Below are positions 18,260 through 26,530 of a stretch of DNA of 64,000 nt, piece by piece (position 1 is the stretch's first letter; the number at the start of each line of letters is the position of its first letter). A program made the translations under genes and the position numbers. Source of the DNA: Rhodospirillales bacterium (lineage in GTDB: Bacteria > Pseudomonadota > Alphaproteobacteria > ATCC43930 > CGMCC-115725); NCBI GenBank assembly GCA_947473305.1, contig CANJCB010000020.1:1-64000 (forward strand). The letters run 5' to 3'. Under the pieces are notes generated by a model. The model had not been told where the DNA came from. It did no database searches and saw only the letters and a list, made by a program, of their open reading frames with translations.

Positions 18260-18454
18260 ACGCCTCAGAGTTTCGCCGACATGACGATCCCCGCGGGCAC
18301 GTTAGTCCTGGGCGAAGCCCAATCGTTGCCGGCGTTGCCGTCGATCGAACTCATCCTTCGGCGAAGAGCCGAGCCGTCGAGCGGCAGCGCCGCCAACCGG
18401 CTGGCGGAATATATCGTCGAGCATCTCGGTCCCCGCCGACGAAGGGCGAAGTAG
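18260..18454 (+). pseudogene. Remnant of a LysR-type regulator C-terminus
   Basis: Between ackA and the racemase homologue, the frame from just after the TAG at 18257-18259 to the TAG at 18452-18454 reads ADMTIPAGTLVLGEAQ, then LPALPSIELILRRR and AANRLAEYIVEHLG. This matches the usual end of LysR-type effector domains, where a Leu-Pro-rich strand is followed by a short strand ending in Arg, then a small-residue-rich final helix before the stop. No DNA-binding domain or remainder of the protein exists upstream, so the gene appears deleted except for its last 60 or so codons. Part could still be translated from the ATG at 18281, without a clear ribosome site. Identification is from pattern only. 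Confidence 0.4.
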
Positions 18455-18530
18455 CTCGGCTTCGAGATTGTAACCTGCGGGTTCCACTGAGATAGTCAGC
18501 CCTTGAGCTGAACAATCGCGAGGGACCGAA

Positions 18531-19391
18531 ATGGGCATCAGGATCTGGCATCAGAGCATGACCGTCCTGGACGACGTGCCGGCCTATGAAACGGCGCTTC
18601 AGGAACGGCTCCCGCTTCTGCTGCGCCCCGATACCGAAGTGGTGCTCCACGGCCTGATGCCCGGAACCTTTCCGGAAGCCTATCCCCGCAACGATCTCGC
18701 CTCCTCCTACCTGCTCTATGCCCAGGGCAATCAATGGATCGAGGCAGGGTTGGAAGCCGAGCGCCAGGGATACGACGCCATCGTGCTCGCCAGCATGGGC
18801 AATCCCATGCTGCGGGAAATCCGGACCCTGGTGAACATCCCGGTGATCGGTTTCAGCGATACGGTGTTCCGGATCTCGGGTCTCTATGGCCGCCGTTTCG
18901 GGATGCTCTTCTTCAATCTCACGCGGGAGGATTTCTGGCCGGAGCAGGTTCGCCTCATGGGGCTGCAGGAGTCCTTCGTGGGCAATTCGCCCGCCGGCAC
19001 GACCTTCAACGACGTGATGGCCGCCCATCAGGACGAAAAGAAACGCGCCGAGGTCATCGCCCAGGTGACCGAGGCGGGCGAGAAACTCGCCAGGCGGGGC
19101 GCCGATGTCATCGTCCCCGGCGAGATGCCGCTCAACCTGCTGCTCGCGCGGGCCGGCGTCTCCAATATAGGCGGCGCGACCGTGATCGACGGCCTCGCCG
19201 TGATCTTCAAGACGGCGGAGATGCTGGTGGACCTTCATCGCACCAGCGGCATGCTGCAAAGCCGGCGCGGCTGGTTCCACCACCCGCCGGATCCGAAACG
19301 CGTCGAGCAGGTCCAGGAATTCTACGGCTTGGACAAGCTCCAGGGACGATTGCAGGAGGGTGGCTCGGTGACGGGCGCAAAGGGGAAATAA
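18531..19391 (+). CDS. Asp/Glu/hydantoin-racemase-superfamily protein lacking cysteines
   Basis: 286 residues with a good ribosome site (GAGGGAC). The fold signature fits the Asp/Glu racemase, maleate isomerase and arylmalonate decarboxylase superfamily: an N-terminal IRIWHQSM strand, YDAIVLASMGNP where racemases have their first Cys, NIPVIGFSDTVF, and ADVIVPGEMPLN where they have the second. The protein contains no cysteine at all, so the two-Cys racemase mechanism is impossible and a different reaction or a binding role is likely. A C-terminal extension (about 245-286) ends in a charged tail. It is transcribed toward the ABC permease gene and follows the LysR remnant. Confidence 0.75.
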   Translation: MGIRIWHQSMTVLDDVPAYETALQERLPLLLRPDTEVVLHGLMPGTFPEAYPRNDLASSYLLYAQGNQWIEAGLEAERQGYDAIVLASMGNPMLREIRTLVNIPVIGFSDTVFRISGLYGRRFGMLFFNLTREDFWPEQVRLMGLQESFVGNSPAGTTFNDVMAAHQDEKKRAEVIAQVTEAGEKLARRGADVIVPGEMPLNLLLARAGVSNIGGATVIDGLAVIFKTAEMLVDLHRTSGMLQSRRGWFHHPPDPKRVEQVQEFYGLDKLQGRLQEGGSVTGAKGK

Positions 19392-19532
19392 GCCCCCCAA
19401 CAAGGGGAGTTTCCGGGGGCTCCGGGGGAGCAATCGGGAAAGCTTCGCCGCTTCGGCGCCATCCCTTCGGCGCTAGGTGAAATGCCGATTGACAAGGCCC
19501 AGGGGGCCTTTCACAATCTCGTCTACCAACGC

Positions 19533-19567
19533 TTGTTTGGCTAACAAAATCCGCTCGCGTTTGGCTA
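19533..19567. promoter_or_regulatory. Repeats upstream of the ABC permease gene
   Basis: TTGTT-TGGCT-AACAA at 19533-19547 is an inverted repeat. The octamer TTTGGCTA occurs at 19536-19543 and again at 19560-19567, 24 bases apart. They lie 80-120 bases before the permease start and may be an operator for the transport island. No regulator gene is adjacent. Confidence 0.3.
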
Positions 19568-19649
19568 TTTGTGACGCCTTGCTACGCGCCAACGAAGACA
19601 GCGCTCTTCGGGTATCGACGGTCCCGAAACGGTAAATGCGGAACAGCCT

Positions 19650-20306
19650 ATGCGCTATGAATTCGATTGGAGCCGCGTACTCGTCCTTCAGCCCTGGCTC
19701 GATGCTCTCGGCATAACCATCAGCTATGCCATCGGCACGATCCTGGGCGGGCTGATGATCGGCCTTGTCTGCGGATCGCTGCTGCTGTCGCCGAAGATGA
19801 TCGTCAGGGCGGCAGCCAATGCCTATGTCCAGTTCTTCCGCTGCACGCCGCTCCTCGTGCAGATCATCTGGTTCTACTACGCGCTGCCCATCCTGACCGG
19901 CTTCAACATTCCCGCCGGGATCGCGGCCGGGCTCGGGCTCACCCTCTATATGGGCGCCTTCTGCTCGGAGATTTTCCGGGGCGGCGTGATCTCGATCGAC
20001 AAGGGGCAGTGGAACGCCGCCAAGGCGCTCGGCATGAATTATTTTTCGATGATGCGTTACATCATCCTGCCCCAGGCGGCGCGGCGGATGGTGCCGCCCT
20101 TCGTCAACCAGTCGGTCCTGCAGCTGAAGAACACCTCGCTGCTCTACGTGGTCGCGGTGCCGGACCTCATGTACACGAGCTACGAGATCACCGCGCGCAC
20201 CTATCGGCCGCTCGAAGTCTATACGACGGTGGGGCTCATCTATTTCCTGATCCTCTATCCAGCAACCCTCGCCGCCAAGCGGCTGGAGGCCCGGTTCGAC
20301 ACCTGA
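19650..20306 (+). CDS. Polar amino acid ABC transporter permease (HisMQ/GlnP family)
   Basis: 218 residues with about five membrane helices. The conserved EAA loop is clear (EIFRGGVISIDKGQWNAAKA then LGM..ILPQA) and an early IRCTPLLVQ-like segment appears as FFRCTPLLVQIIWFYYALP. This is the standard inner-membrane subunit for family-3 binding proteins. Most such systems have two different permeases. Only one is present here, so it may work as a homodimer. The paralogous receptors are at 20402 and 26531 and the ATPase is at 27448 on the other strand, so the transporter genes bracket the enzyme genes of the island. Confidence 0.9.
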   Translation: MRYEFDWSRVLVLQPWLDALGITISYAIGTILGGLMIGLVCGSLLLSPKMIVRAAANAYVQFFRCTPLLVQIIWFYYALPILTGFNIPAGIAAGLGLTLYMGAFCSEIFRGGVISIDKGQWNAAKALGMNYFSMMRYIILPQAARRMVPPFVNQSVLQLKNTSLLYVVAVPDLMYTSYEITARTYRPLEVYTTVGLIYFLILYPATLAAKRLEARFDT

Positions 20307-20401
20307 GAAGTTCTTCGACAGTCGCCAATGAAAGCCCCGGAAGAGGGCATTCCAAGTCTCAAACTTAACGATTGGAATAAACGCGTCAACAGGGGGTATC
20401 G

Positions 20402-21256
20402 ATGAAAATCGGGTCGTTTTTGAAGCTTACGGCAGCCACCGCCGTTCTGGGTCTCATGGCCCTGGTGAGCCAGGTCAATCAGGCCGCGGCGCAAGAGTCC
20501 GACTGGGACCGCATCATGCGGACGGGTGTCGTCAAGGTCGCCGTGATCCCCAATCGGGCGCCTTATTTCTGGGACGAAAATAAGGAGTGGAAGGGTTTCA
20601 CCGCCGAGATGAGCCGCGATATCGTCAAAGGGCTCAGCGTCGCGATGAACAAAGAGCTCAAGACGGAATGGATCATCACGAGCTACGCGACCGTGATCCT
20701 CGATATCCAGGCCAGCAAGGTCGACTTCTTCATCGGCATGGCCTTTTCCGAGGAACGCTTGAAGGCGCTGAACATGTTCGGTCCGATGTGGGCCGTGCCC
20801 AACGTCGCGGTCAACCGGAAAGACTTCAAGATCGGCGATACCTGGGCGGTTTATAACCGACCGGAAGTCAATATCGCGGTTCAGATGGGCACGACCGATG
20901 AGGATGCCGCCCGTAAGTTCCTGCCCAATGCGAAAATCCGCGGCCTGAAGGGCTTTGCCGAGACGGTGCTCGACGTGCAGTCGGGCAACTCGCAAACCTT
21001 TGTCGCCTCGGTGCTGACCGGCATGGGGGCGCTCAAGGAGAACCCGAGCCTCGGCGATCTCGTCGTGCTGCAACCGGTCTTCGCGCTGCCTTCGGGCGGC
21101 GGTGTCCGGCGCGATGGCGACGGCCGGCTTTTCGAGTGGCTGCAAGGCTGGGCCTGGTCCTATCGCAATTCGGGCTGGAGCCAGAGACGGATCGTCGAAT
21201 CGATGAAGGATGCGGGATTGCCGGTCGAGCGTCTCCCGCCGGATCTGAAGTTCTAG
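20402..21256 (+). CDS. Family-3 ABC solute-binding protein
   Basis: 284 residues with a Sec-type signal peptide (about 1-30). The mature protein starts near SDWDRIMRTGVVKVAVIPNRAPY, with the type II receptor core WKGFTAEMSRDIVKG, TVILDIQASKVDFFIGMAFSEERLKAL and the unusual C-terminal block GGGVRRDGDGRLFEWLQGWAWSYR. Family-3 receptors bind amino acids or opine-like compounds in the periplasm. It is 96 bases after the permease and probably in its operon. It is a clear paralogue of the receptor at 26531-27415, sharing the DIQSGNSQ and RRDGDG segments, so the pair may bind related ligands. Confidence 0.9.
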   Translation: MKIGSFLKLTAATAVLGLMALVSQVNQAAAQESDWDRIMRTGVVKVAVIPNRAPYFWDENKEWKGFTAEMSRDIVKGLSVAMNKELKTEWIITSYATVILDIQASKVDFFIGMAFSEERLKALNMFGPMWAVPNVAVNRKDFKIGDTWAVYNRPEVNIAVQMGTTDEDAARKFLPNAKIRGLKGFAETVLDVQSGNSQTFVASVLTGMGALKENPSLGDLVVLQPVFALPSGGGVRRDGDGRLFEWLQGWAWSYRNSGWSQRRIVESMKDAGLPVERLPPDLKF

Positions 21257-21337
21257 GGCCTCAAGTTCTGGAGTAAGCGAAACGTCGATTGCCCCGGGGG
21301 AGCGGTCTCTTCCCCGGGGACAGTCGCGAGAGATGCA

Positions 21338-22309
21338 ATGGCGCAATCGGGCACGATCAAAGCGATGATCCTGGACGCGGCCGCGGAGGCGCGGGCGAGC
21401 GCCTTGGCGTCACGGTTCCCGGAGGTGCGCTTTCATCCCTGCGCCAGCTACGACGATGTGTCGCCTATCCTCGCCGAGCACCGGCCGGAAGCGGTTCTCA
21501 CCTTCAAGATCCCTGGCAAGCCCTATCCGCGCACAAGCCTGCTGGAAGCCCCTTCGGTCAAATGGATCCATGTGGGCGGCGCGGGCGTCGATCATTTCCT
21601 GCCCTGGGATCCGGGGCGTATCAGGATCACCAATTCCTCGGGCATCCATGGCGATATCATGGCGCAATACGTGCTCTGCGCCGTCCTCATGGTGAACCAG
21701 CGCTTCCCGACCTATTCCCGCCAGCAGCACGACCGGCGCTGGCAGAAGCATCTCAGCACCAGCATCGCGGGCCAGACGCTGACCGTGATCGGCTTCGGCC
21801 ATGTGGGCTCGGCCATCGGCGAGCTTGCGAAACGCGCCGGGATGCGGGTGATCGGCGTACGCAACCGGCCCGAGCCTTCCGAGGCCGCGCATGAAGTCGT
21901 GGGCACCGACCGGCTGCGCTGGGCGGTCGGTCAGGCCGACCATGTGGTCGTGATCCTGCCGCTCTCCGAAGCCACGCGCGGTTCGATCGACGCTTCCGTC
22001 ATCGCCGCCATCAAACCCCGAGCCCATCTCATCAATGTGTCGCGCGGAGGCATCGTCGACGAGACGGCGCTTTTGGTGGCGCTCAGGTCCGGGGCTCTCG
22101 GAGCCCTGACCATGGATGTCTTCGCCACTGAACCCCTGCCGAAGGACAGTGCCTTCTGGACCGAGGAGAACGTCGTGCTGACGCCCCATTCGTCGAGCGA
22201 TATCGAGGGCTGGCAATCGCGGGTCGTCGATCTCTTCGCGCGCAATCTCGAGAATTGGCTCGCCGACCGGCCCCTGATCAATCTGGTCGATCCGGCAAGG
22301 GGCTATTGA
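21338..22309 (+). CDS. D-isomer-specific 2-hydroxyacid dehydrogenase
   Basis: 323 residues. It shows the NAD(P)-binding Rossmann motif VIGFGHVGSAIGELAKRAG, the ARG/NVSRGGIVDE helix with the substrate-binding Arg, the Glu of FATEPLP and the catalytic His in LTPHSSSD. Enzymes of this family (GhrA, glyoxylate/hydroxypyruvate reductases, D-lactate dehydrogenase) reduce 2-oxoacids to D-2-hydroxyacids or run in reverse. It lies between a binding protein and three DapA-family lyases. If those lyases release pyruvate, glyoxylate or another 2-oxoacid, this enzyme could process it (inference). It is followed 14 bases later by the first lyase gene. Confidence 0.9.
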   Translation: MAQSGTIKAMILDAAAEARASALASRFPEVRFHPCASYDDVSPILAEHRPEAVLTFKIPGKPYPRTSLLEAPSVKWIHVGGAGVDHFLPWDPGRIRITNSSGIHGDIMAQYVLCAVLMVNQRFPTYSRQQHDRRWQKHLSTSIAGQTLTVIGFGHVGSAIGELAKRAGMRVIGVRNRPEPSEAAHEVVGTDRLRWAVGQADHVVVILPLSEATRGSIDASVIAAIKPRAHLINVSRGGIVDETALLVALRSGALGALTMDVFATEPLPKDSAFWTEENVVLTPHSSSDIEGWQSRVVDLFARNLENWLADRPLINLVDPARGY

Positions 22310-22322
22310 GGGAGGACGCTTC

Positions 22323-23246
22323 ATGAACAATGGCAAGATCGGTTGGGAGGGCAGTTACGCCGCCGTTGTCTCCCCCTTCACCAGGGATGGCGAGATCGAC
22401 GAGGCGAAATTCGTCCAGAACATCGAGCTCCTCCTGTCGGAAGGACTCCAGGGCGTCGTGGTCTCGGGCTCCAACGGCGAGTCCTGGGCCTTGAAGCCCG
22501 ACGAACGGCTGCGGCTCTTCAAAGCCGCCAAGGATGCCGTGGGCAACCGTGTCCCGGTGATCGGCGGCACGGGCGGCATTCCCACGGGAGATGTGGCGAA
22601 GCTGACCGCCGCCGCCCGCGATACCGGCGTCGATGGGGTGATGATCATGCCGCCCTATTATTGCGGCGCCAGCCGGCGGGAGGTCGTCGCCCATTACAAG
22701 ACGATCTCCGACGAGGCCAAGATGCCGATCCTCGTCTACAACTCGCCGAAATCCACCGGGGTCGATATCACGGCCGACTTTGCCGCCGAGCTTGCCGAGG
22801 TCGAATGGGTGGTCGGGATCAAGCAGAGCACGCTCGATTTCACCGTCTTCGAGCAGACGGTCGCGGCCTGCGGCGACAAGATCCGGGTCTTCACCGGCCA
22901 TTCCGGCAAGCGCGGCCTCGCCGCCGTGCTGGCGGGGGCGGTGGGCTTCGTGTCGAGCCTCGATTCCCATGTGCTGGGCGCGGAAGGCATCGCGCTCTAC
23001 AAGCTGTCCAAATCGGGCGACTACGAGAAGGCCCGCAAGGTGCAGATGCGCGCGCTGGCGCTCGACATGACCTTGAGCGGGATCGGCAGCGGCCCCTCCG
23101 TCATGAAAGCCGCGATGAACATGCTGGGCCGGCCCGGCGGCTATCCGCGCCGCCCCCTGCTCGAAGCCTCCGACGCGGAGAAGGAGAAGATCCGCCAGGC
23201 GCTCGACGACCTCGGGCTCTTCGCCCAAGCCCGCAACGCCGCCTGA
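22323..23246 (+). CDS. DapA/N-acetylneuraminate-lyase family protein 1
   Basis: 307 residues with a GAGGGAGG ribosome site. It is a class I aldolase-type barrel: Schiff-base Lys167 (VVGIKQST) and the Tyr of VYNSPKSTG are present. The usual GTTGE loop reads SNGES, and the Arg that DHDPS uses to bind the substrate carboxylate (YNxPxRTG) is replaced by Ser. Both differences argue against authentic lysine-biosynthetic DapA. It is first of three tandem paralogues and shares the N-terminal MNNGK and general layout with the second, so they arose by duplication. Likely reactions are retro-aldol or dehydration/deamination of a 2-oxo acid; the exact substrate is unknown. Confidence 0.85.
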   Translation: MNNGKIGWEGSYAAVVSPFTRDGEIDEAKFVQNIELLLSEGLQGVVVSGSNGESWALKPDERLRLFKAAKDAVGNRVPVIGGTGGIPTGDVAKLTAAARDTGVDGVMIMPPYYCGASRREVVAHYKTISDEAKMPILVYNSPKSTGVDITADFAAELAEVEWVVGIKQSTLDFTVFEQTVAACGDKIRVFTGHSGKRGLAAVLAGAVGFVSSLDSHVLGAEGIALYKLSKSGDYEKARKVQMRALALDMTLSGIGSGPSVMKAAMNMLGRPGGYPRRPLLEASDAEKEKIRQALDDLGLFAQARNAA

Positions 23247-23259
23247 AGGAGATGGAGCC

Positions 23260-24180
23260 ATGAACAACGGCAAGGTCGACTGGCAGGGCAATTTCGTCGC
23301 CATCGCGACGCCCTTCACCCAGGAAGGCGCGATCGACGAGGCGAAGTTCAAGGCCAATGTCGAACTCATGATCGAGGAAGGCGCCAGCGGCATCGTGGTC
23401 TGCGGCTGCACGGGCGAAGCCTGGGCTCTGGAAGCCGAGGAACGGCTCAGGCTCTTCGCGCTCGCTCGCCAGGCGGCCGGACCCAAGGTCCCGATCATCG
23501 GCGGGACGACGCAGATCGTCACCGGCAAGGCCATCGAGCTTGCCCAGGCCGCCATGAAGGCGGGCTGCGACGGTGTGCTGGCCATGCCGCCCTATTACGC
23601 GGTGATCGGCCCGCGCGAAATCCACGCCTATTTCAAGGCGCTCTCGGATGGCGTCAGGGCACCGATCTTCCTCTACAACATGCCCAAGCGCACCAATATC
23701 AACATGCCGCCGGAATTCATCGCCGAACTCGGCAAGCTCGAATGGATCGTGGCGCTGAAGCAGAGCTCCAACGACTTCAACGAGTTAGAGCGGACGCTCT
23801 CCCTGGCGGGCGAGCGGATCAGCGTCTTCGCCGGCCATTCCGCCGAGCGCGGCTTCGCGGCCGTCATGGTCGGCTGCCCCGGCTTCGTCTCCAGCATGGA
23901 GGCGCAGGTCATGGGGCGCGAGGCGATCTCGCTCTATGCCCTGGCCAAGGCTGGCAACGTGATGGAAGGAAGACGGGTGCAGCAGCGCACCATCGCGCTG
24001 GACAAAGCGATGCGAGGGGTCGGCACCTTCCCCTCCAACATGAAGGCGGCCATGAACCTGCTCGGACGGCCCGGTGGCTATTGCCGGGCACCGCTGCTCG
24101 ACCTCGACGCCGACGAAACTTCTCGCGTCAGCGAGATTCTCACCGGGCTCGGTCTTCTCGACCGCGCCAGGGCGGCCTGA
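23260..24180 (+). CDS. DapA/N-acetylneuraminate-lyase family protein 2
   Basis: 306 residues, 13 bases after paralogue 1, ribosome site GAAGGAG. The Schiff-base lysine is Lys167 (IVALKQSS). The tyrosine motif is LYNMPKRTN, which keeps the Arg missing in paralogue 1. The active-site loop reads GCTGEAWAL in place of GTTGES. Family members include dihydrodipicolinate synthase, 2-keto-3-deoxygluconate aldolase, 4-hydroxy-2-oxoglutarate aldolase and pyrroline-hydroxy-carboxylate deaminase. The adjacent aminomutase, dehydrogenase and amino-acid transporter genes favour a degradative member (inference). Confidence 0.86.
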   Translation: MNNGKVDWQGNFVAIATPFTQEGAIDEAKFKANVELMIEEGASGIVVCGCTGEAWALEAEERLRLFALARQAAGPKVPIIGGTTQIVTGKAIELAQAAMKAGCDGVLAMPPYYAVIGPREIHAYFKALSDGVRAPIFLYNMPKRTNINMPPEFIAELGKLEWIVALKQSSNDFNELERTLSLAGERISVFAGHSAERGFAAVMVGCPGFVSSMEAQVMGREAISLYALAKAGNVMEGRRVQQRTIALDKAMRGVGTFPSNMKAAMNLLGRPGGYCRAPLLDLDADETSRVSEILTGLGLLDRARAA

Positions 24181-24224
24181 CCGCCCCTCGTCAAGTGCCT
24201 CTCAACAAACAAGGAGTTGAAACC

Positions 24225-25151
24225 ATGGCCAAGAACTTCCCCGTAAAGGGCAATATCCCCGCCGTCGTCACCCCCTTCGGCAAGAATGGCGAGCTGCGGA
24301 TCGACGATTTCGCGGCAATCGTCAAATGGCACCTGGCGCGCGGCGTCGATGGGCTCTGCCTTGCAGGCGACAACGGCGAAGCCTGGAACCTGACGCTCGA
24401 GGAACGCACCCTCATCGCCGAGACGGCGGTGAAGATCGCGGCCAAGCGCGTGCCCGTGGTGATGGGCGCCAGCTCCACCACCGCCAAGCAGACCATCGTC
24501 TATGCCGAGAATGCCGCCAAGGCTGGCGTCGATGCGATCATGGTCGGTCCCCAGTCCTACGTCATGAAGGCGACGACCAAGGAACTGGTGACCCGGATGG
24601 AAACGATCCACAAGGCGGTTCCCCTGCCGATCGTTCTCTATAATTCCCCGCGCCGCACCAACATCAGCCTGACCATCGATTCCATGCGGGCGATCACTGA
24701 GGCGGTGAACATCATCGCGATCAAGGAAGCCTCCCGCGACTTCTTCTACATCACCCATGTGATCCAGAACTTCAAAGACAAGCTCGCGGTGCTGGTCGGT
24801 GCCGCCCCCTACATCATCCCGGGCGTCCAGCTCGGCGCGGCGGGCTTCATCTCCAGCGGGCCGGAACTTCTGGGCGACCGGGCGCAGAAGATCATGCCTT
24901 CCGTGAAGAAGCCGCTCGACGACGAGATGAAGGAAATCCAATACGCCTTCACGCGGATCTACGAGCTGCTGATGGCGCTGGGCACCTGGCCGGCGGGATT
25001 GAAGGCCGCCCATATCCTGATCGGCCAGCCTGCCGGCATTCCCCGCGAGCCCGTCCTGCCCCTGGACGACGCGGGCGTCGCCAGCCTCGCGTCCCTGCTC
25101 GCGGAACTCCGCCGCGAGCCGATCGGCGCAACCCGCGCGGCGGCGGAATAA
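24225..25151 (+). CDS. DapA/N-acetylneuraminate-lyase family protein 3
   Basis: 308 residues, starting at the ATG at 24225 (AAGGAG ten bases upstream), 44 bases after paralogue 2. Lys167 (IIAIKEAS) is the Schiff-base residue, at the same index as in paralogues 1 and 2. The tyrosine motif is LYNSPRRTN. The usual GTTGE loop reads GDNGEAWNL, so the threonine that relays protons in DHDPS is absent. The protein is less similar to the first two than they are to each other. Its presence beside them suggests successive or alternative steps on related substrates, or hetero-oligomers (inference). The convergent aminomutase gene ends 15 bases downstream. Confidence 0.86.
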   Translation: MAKNFPVKGNIPAVVTPFGKNGELRIDDFAAIVKWHLARGVDGLCLAGDNGEAWNLTLEERTLIAETAVKIAAKRVPVVMGASSTTAKQTIVYAENAAKAGVDAIMVGPQSYVMKATTKELVTRMETIHKAVPLPIVLYNSPRRTNISLTIDSMRAITEAVNIIAIKEASRDFFYITHVIQNFKDKLAVLVGAAPYIIPGVQLGAAGFISSGPELLGDRAQKIMPSVKKPLDDEMKEIQYAFTRIYELLMALGTWPAGLKAAHILIGQPAGIPREPVLPLDDAGVASLASLLAELRREPIGATRAAAE

Positions 25152-25166
25152 GCGCCGCCCTTCGGC

Positions 25167-26477
25167 TCAGTCGCGCAGGATCGTTTGGTATTCGTCGACG
25201 ACTGAGCCGAGGGCTGTAACGAAGCCCTCGAAGTCCTGGCCCTCAAGGGCCAGGGACAAGGTGAGATAACCGCGACGGGCGAAGTAGAAGCCGCGCGCCA
25301 TCATTTCCAGATGGATGAGCGCGCGCTTTTCCTTGGCCGGCAGCACATCGGCCGGACGGCGGATCGGTGTGCCCTGGAACTGGATGTTCATGAGCGAGCC
25401 GACGCCCGTCATCTGCATCGCCACGCCCTTAGCCTTGAAGAGGGCATTGAGCTTCTCGCGGAACCCCTCGCCCAGTTCGGTCAGCGCAAGCGAGGCTTCC
25501 GGCGTATAGATATCGCGCAATCCCACGACGCCTGCCGCCATGGTCATGGTGTTGTTGTTGAAGGTGCCCGCATGAGCGATGTAATCGGCCCGGGTCGGGT
25601 CGAAGCGCTCCATGAGCCAACGCGCGCCGCCGAAGGCCCCGATGTTGAAGCCTCCGCCGAGATATTTCCCGAAGGTGGTGAGATCGGGGCGGATCCCCAG
25701 TTTTTCCTGCAGCCCGCCCGGCGACAGCCTGGAGGTCATCACCTCGTCGAACAGCAGTACGATGCCATGCTTGGCCGTCGCTTCGCGCAAGGCCAGCAGG
25801 AAGCTGCGGTCGGCGGGAAGCCCACCGGCGCTGCCCATCATGGGTTCGACGATGACCACCGCCAGTTCATCCTTGTGGCGCTCGATTAGGCTGACGGCCC
25901 CGTCCGTGTCGTTATAGGAGGCCATGATCGTCGGGAAAGGCGCGTTGATGATGGAAGGCCCGTTGGGGAAGCTCAGCACGCCGCCATGGTAGCCGCCGAG
26001 GAAGGCCATGATGTGGCTGCGGCCGGTGATGGCCCTCGCCGTCGCCAGGGCCATCAGGTTCGCTTCGGTTCCCGAATTGCAGAAACGCATCAAGTCGATT
26101 GAGGGAAAGCGCGCCTTCACCAGCGAGGCGAGTTCCGCCTCATGCTCGTTGGGTCCGCCCAAAGCCAGACCCGCCGCAATCGCCTTCTGGGCTGCCGCGA
26201 CGATCCGGGGATCGGAATGACCGTAGAGCCCGGCCGAGAACTCGCCCAGAAAGTCCGTATAGGTGTGGCCGTCGATATCGGTGAGCTTCGCCCCGCTGCC
26301 GCCTTGGAAGGCCACGGGAAAGGGGCTGTAATGCAACACCGTGCGGGTATTGCCGCCGGGCATCGATTCGGCCGCCTTGCGGAAGCGCTGCTCGCTCCGG
26401 GGATTGGCGGCGGTGAAGCGACGTTCCGCCTCCTGAAGCGCGGTGTTCAGGTCGAAATTCACCAGGGCCTCGGCCAT
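25167..26477 (-). CDS. HemL-like class III aminotransferase/aminomutase
   Basis: 436 residues from the ATG at 26477. The preceding GTG at 26480 sits too close to GAGGAG. It belongs to the PLP fold-type I class III family: the PLP lysine is about residue 271 (TFGKYLGGG), the cofactor Asp is in LLFDEVMTSRL, and SGTEANLMALATARAITGR matches glutamate-1-semialdehyde 2,1-aminomutase. True HemL has GGGFPIGAFGG after the lysine. Here it is GGGFNIGAFGG. Its location in a catabolic island rather than with haem genes, and its divergent N-terminus, suggest an amino-acid or amino-sugar aminotransferase/aminomutase other than haem biosynthesis (inference). Confidence 0.85.
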   Translation of the reverse strand: MAEALVNFDLNTALQEAERRFTAANPRSEQRFRKAAESMPGGNTRTVLHYSPFPVAFQGGSGAKLTDIDGHTYTDFLGEFSAGLYGHSDPRIVAAAQKAIAAGLALGGPNEHEAELASLVKARFPSIDLMRFCNSGTEANLMALATARAITGRSHIMAFLGGYHGGVLSFPNGPSIINAPFPTIMASYNDTDGAVSLIERHKDELAVVIVEPMMGSAGGLPADRSFLLALREATAKHGIVLLFDEVMTSRLSPGGLQEKLGIRPDLTTFGKYLGGGFNIGAFGGARWLMERFDPTRADYIAHAGTFNNNTMTMAAGVVGLRDIYTPEASLALTELGEGFREKLNALFKAKGVAMQMTGVGSLMNIQFQGTPIRRPADVLPAKEKRALIHLEMMARGFYFARRGYLTLSLALEGQDFEGFVTALGSVVDEYQTILRD

Positions 26478-26530
26478 CACGTCTCCTCTTCGGCCAAAAG
26501 GCCGGCCATCAACTTAAGGTCGTCGCGTCT

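Noticed and set aside
19392-19440. Intrinsic terminator after the racemase homologue
   Set aside because: Short CCCC/GGGG and GCTCC/GGAGC pairings exist, but stems are only four or five pairs and no T-run follows.
22323-24180. Lysine-biosynthetic dihydrodipicolinate synthase for the tandem genes
   Set aside because: The active-site loops deviate from GTTGES and one copy lacks the carboxylate Arg; neighbours are transport and catabolic genes.
25167-26477. Haem-biosynthetic hemL
   Set aside because: It is placed among catabolic genes and differs next to the PLP lysine; the haem role is possible but not favoured by context.
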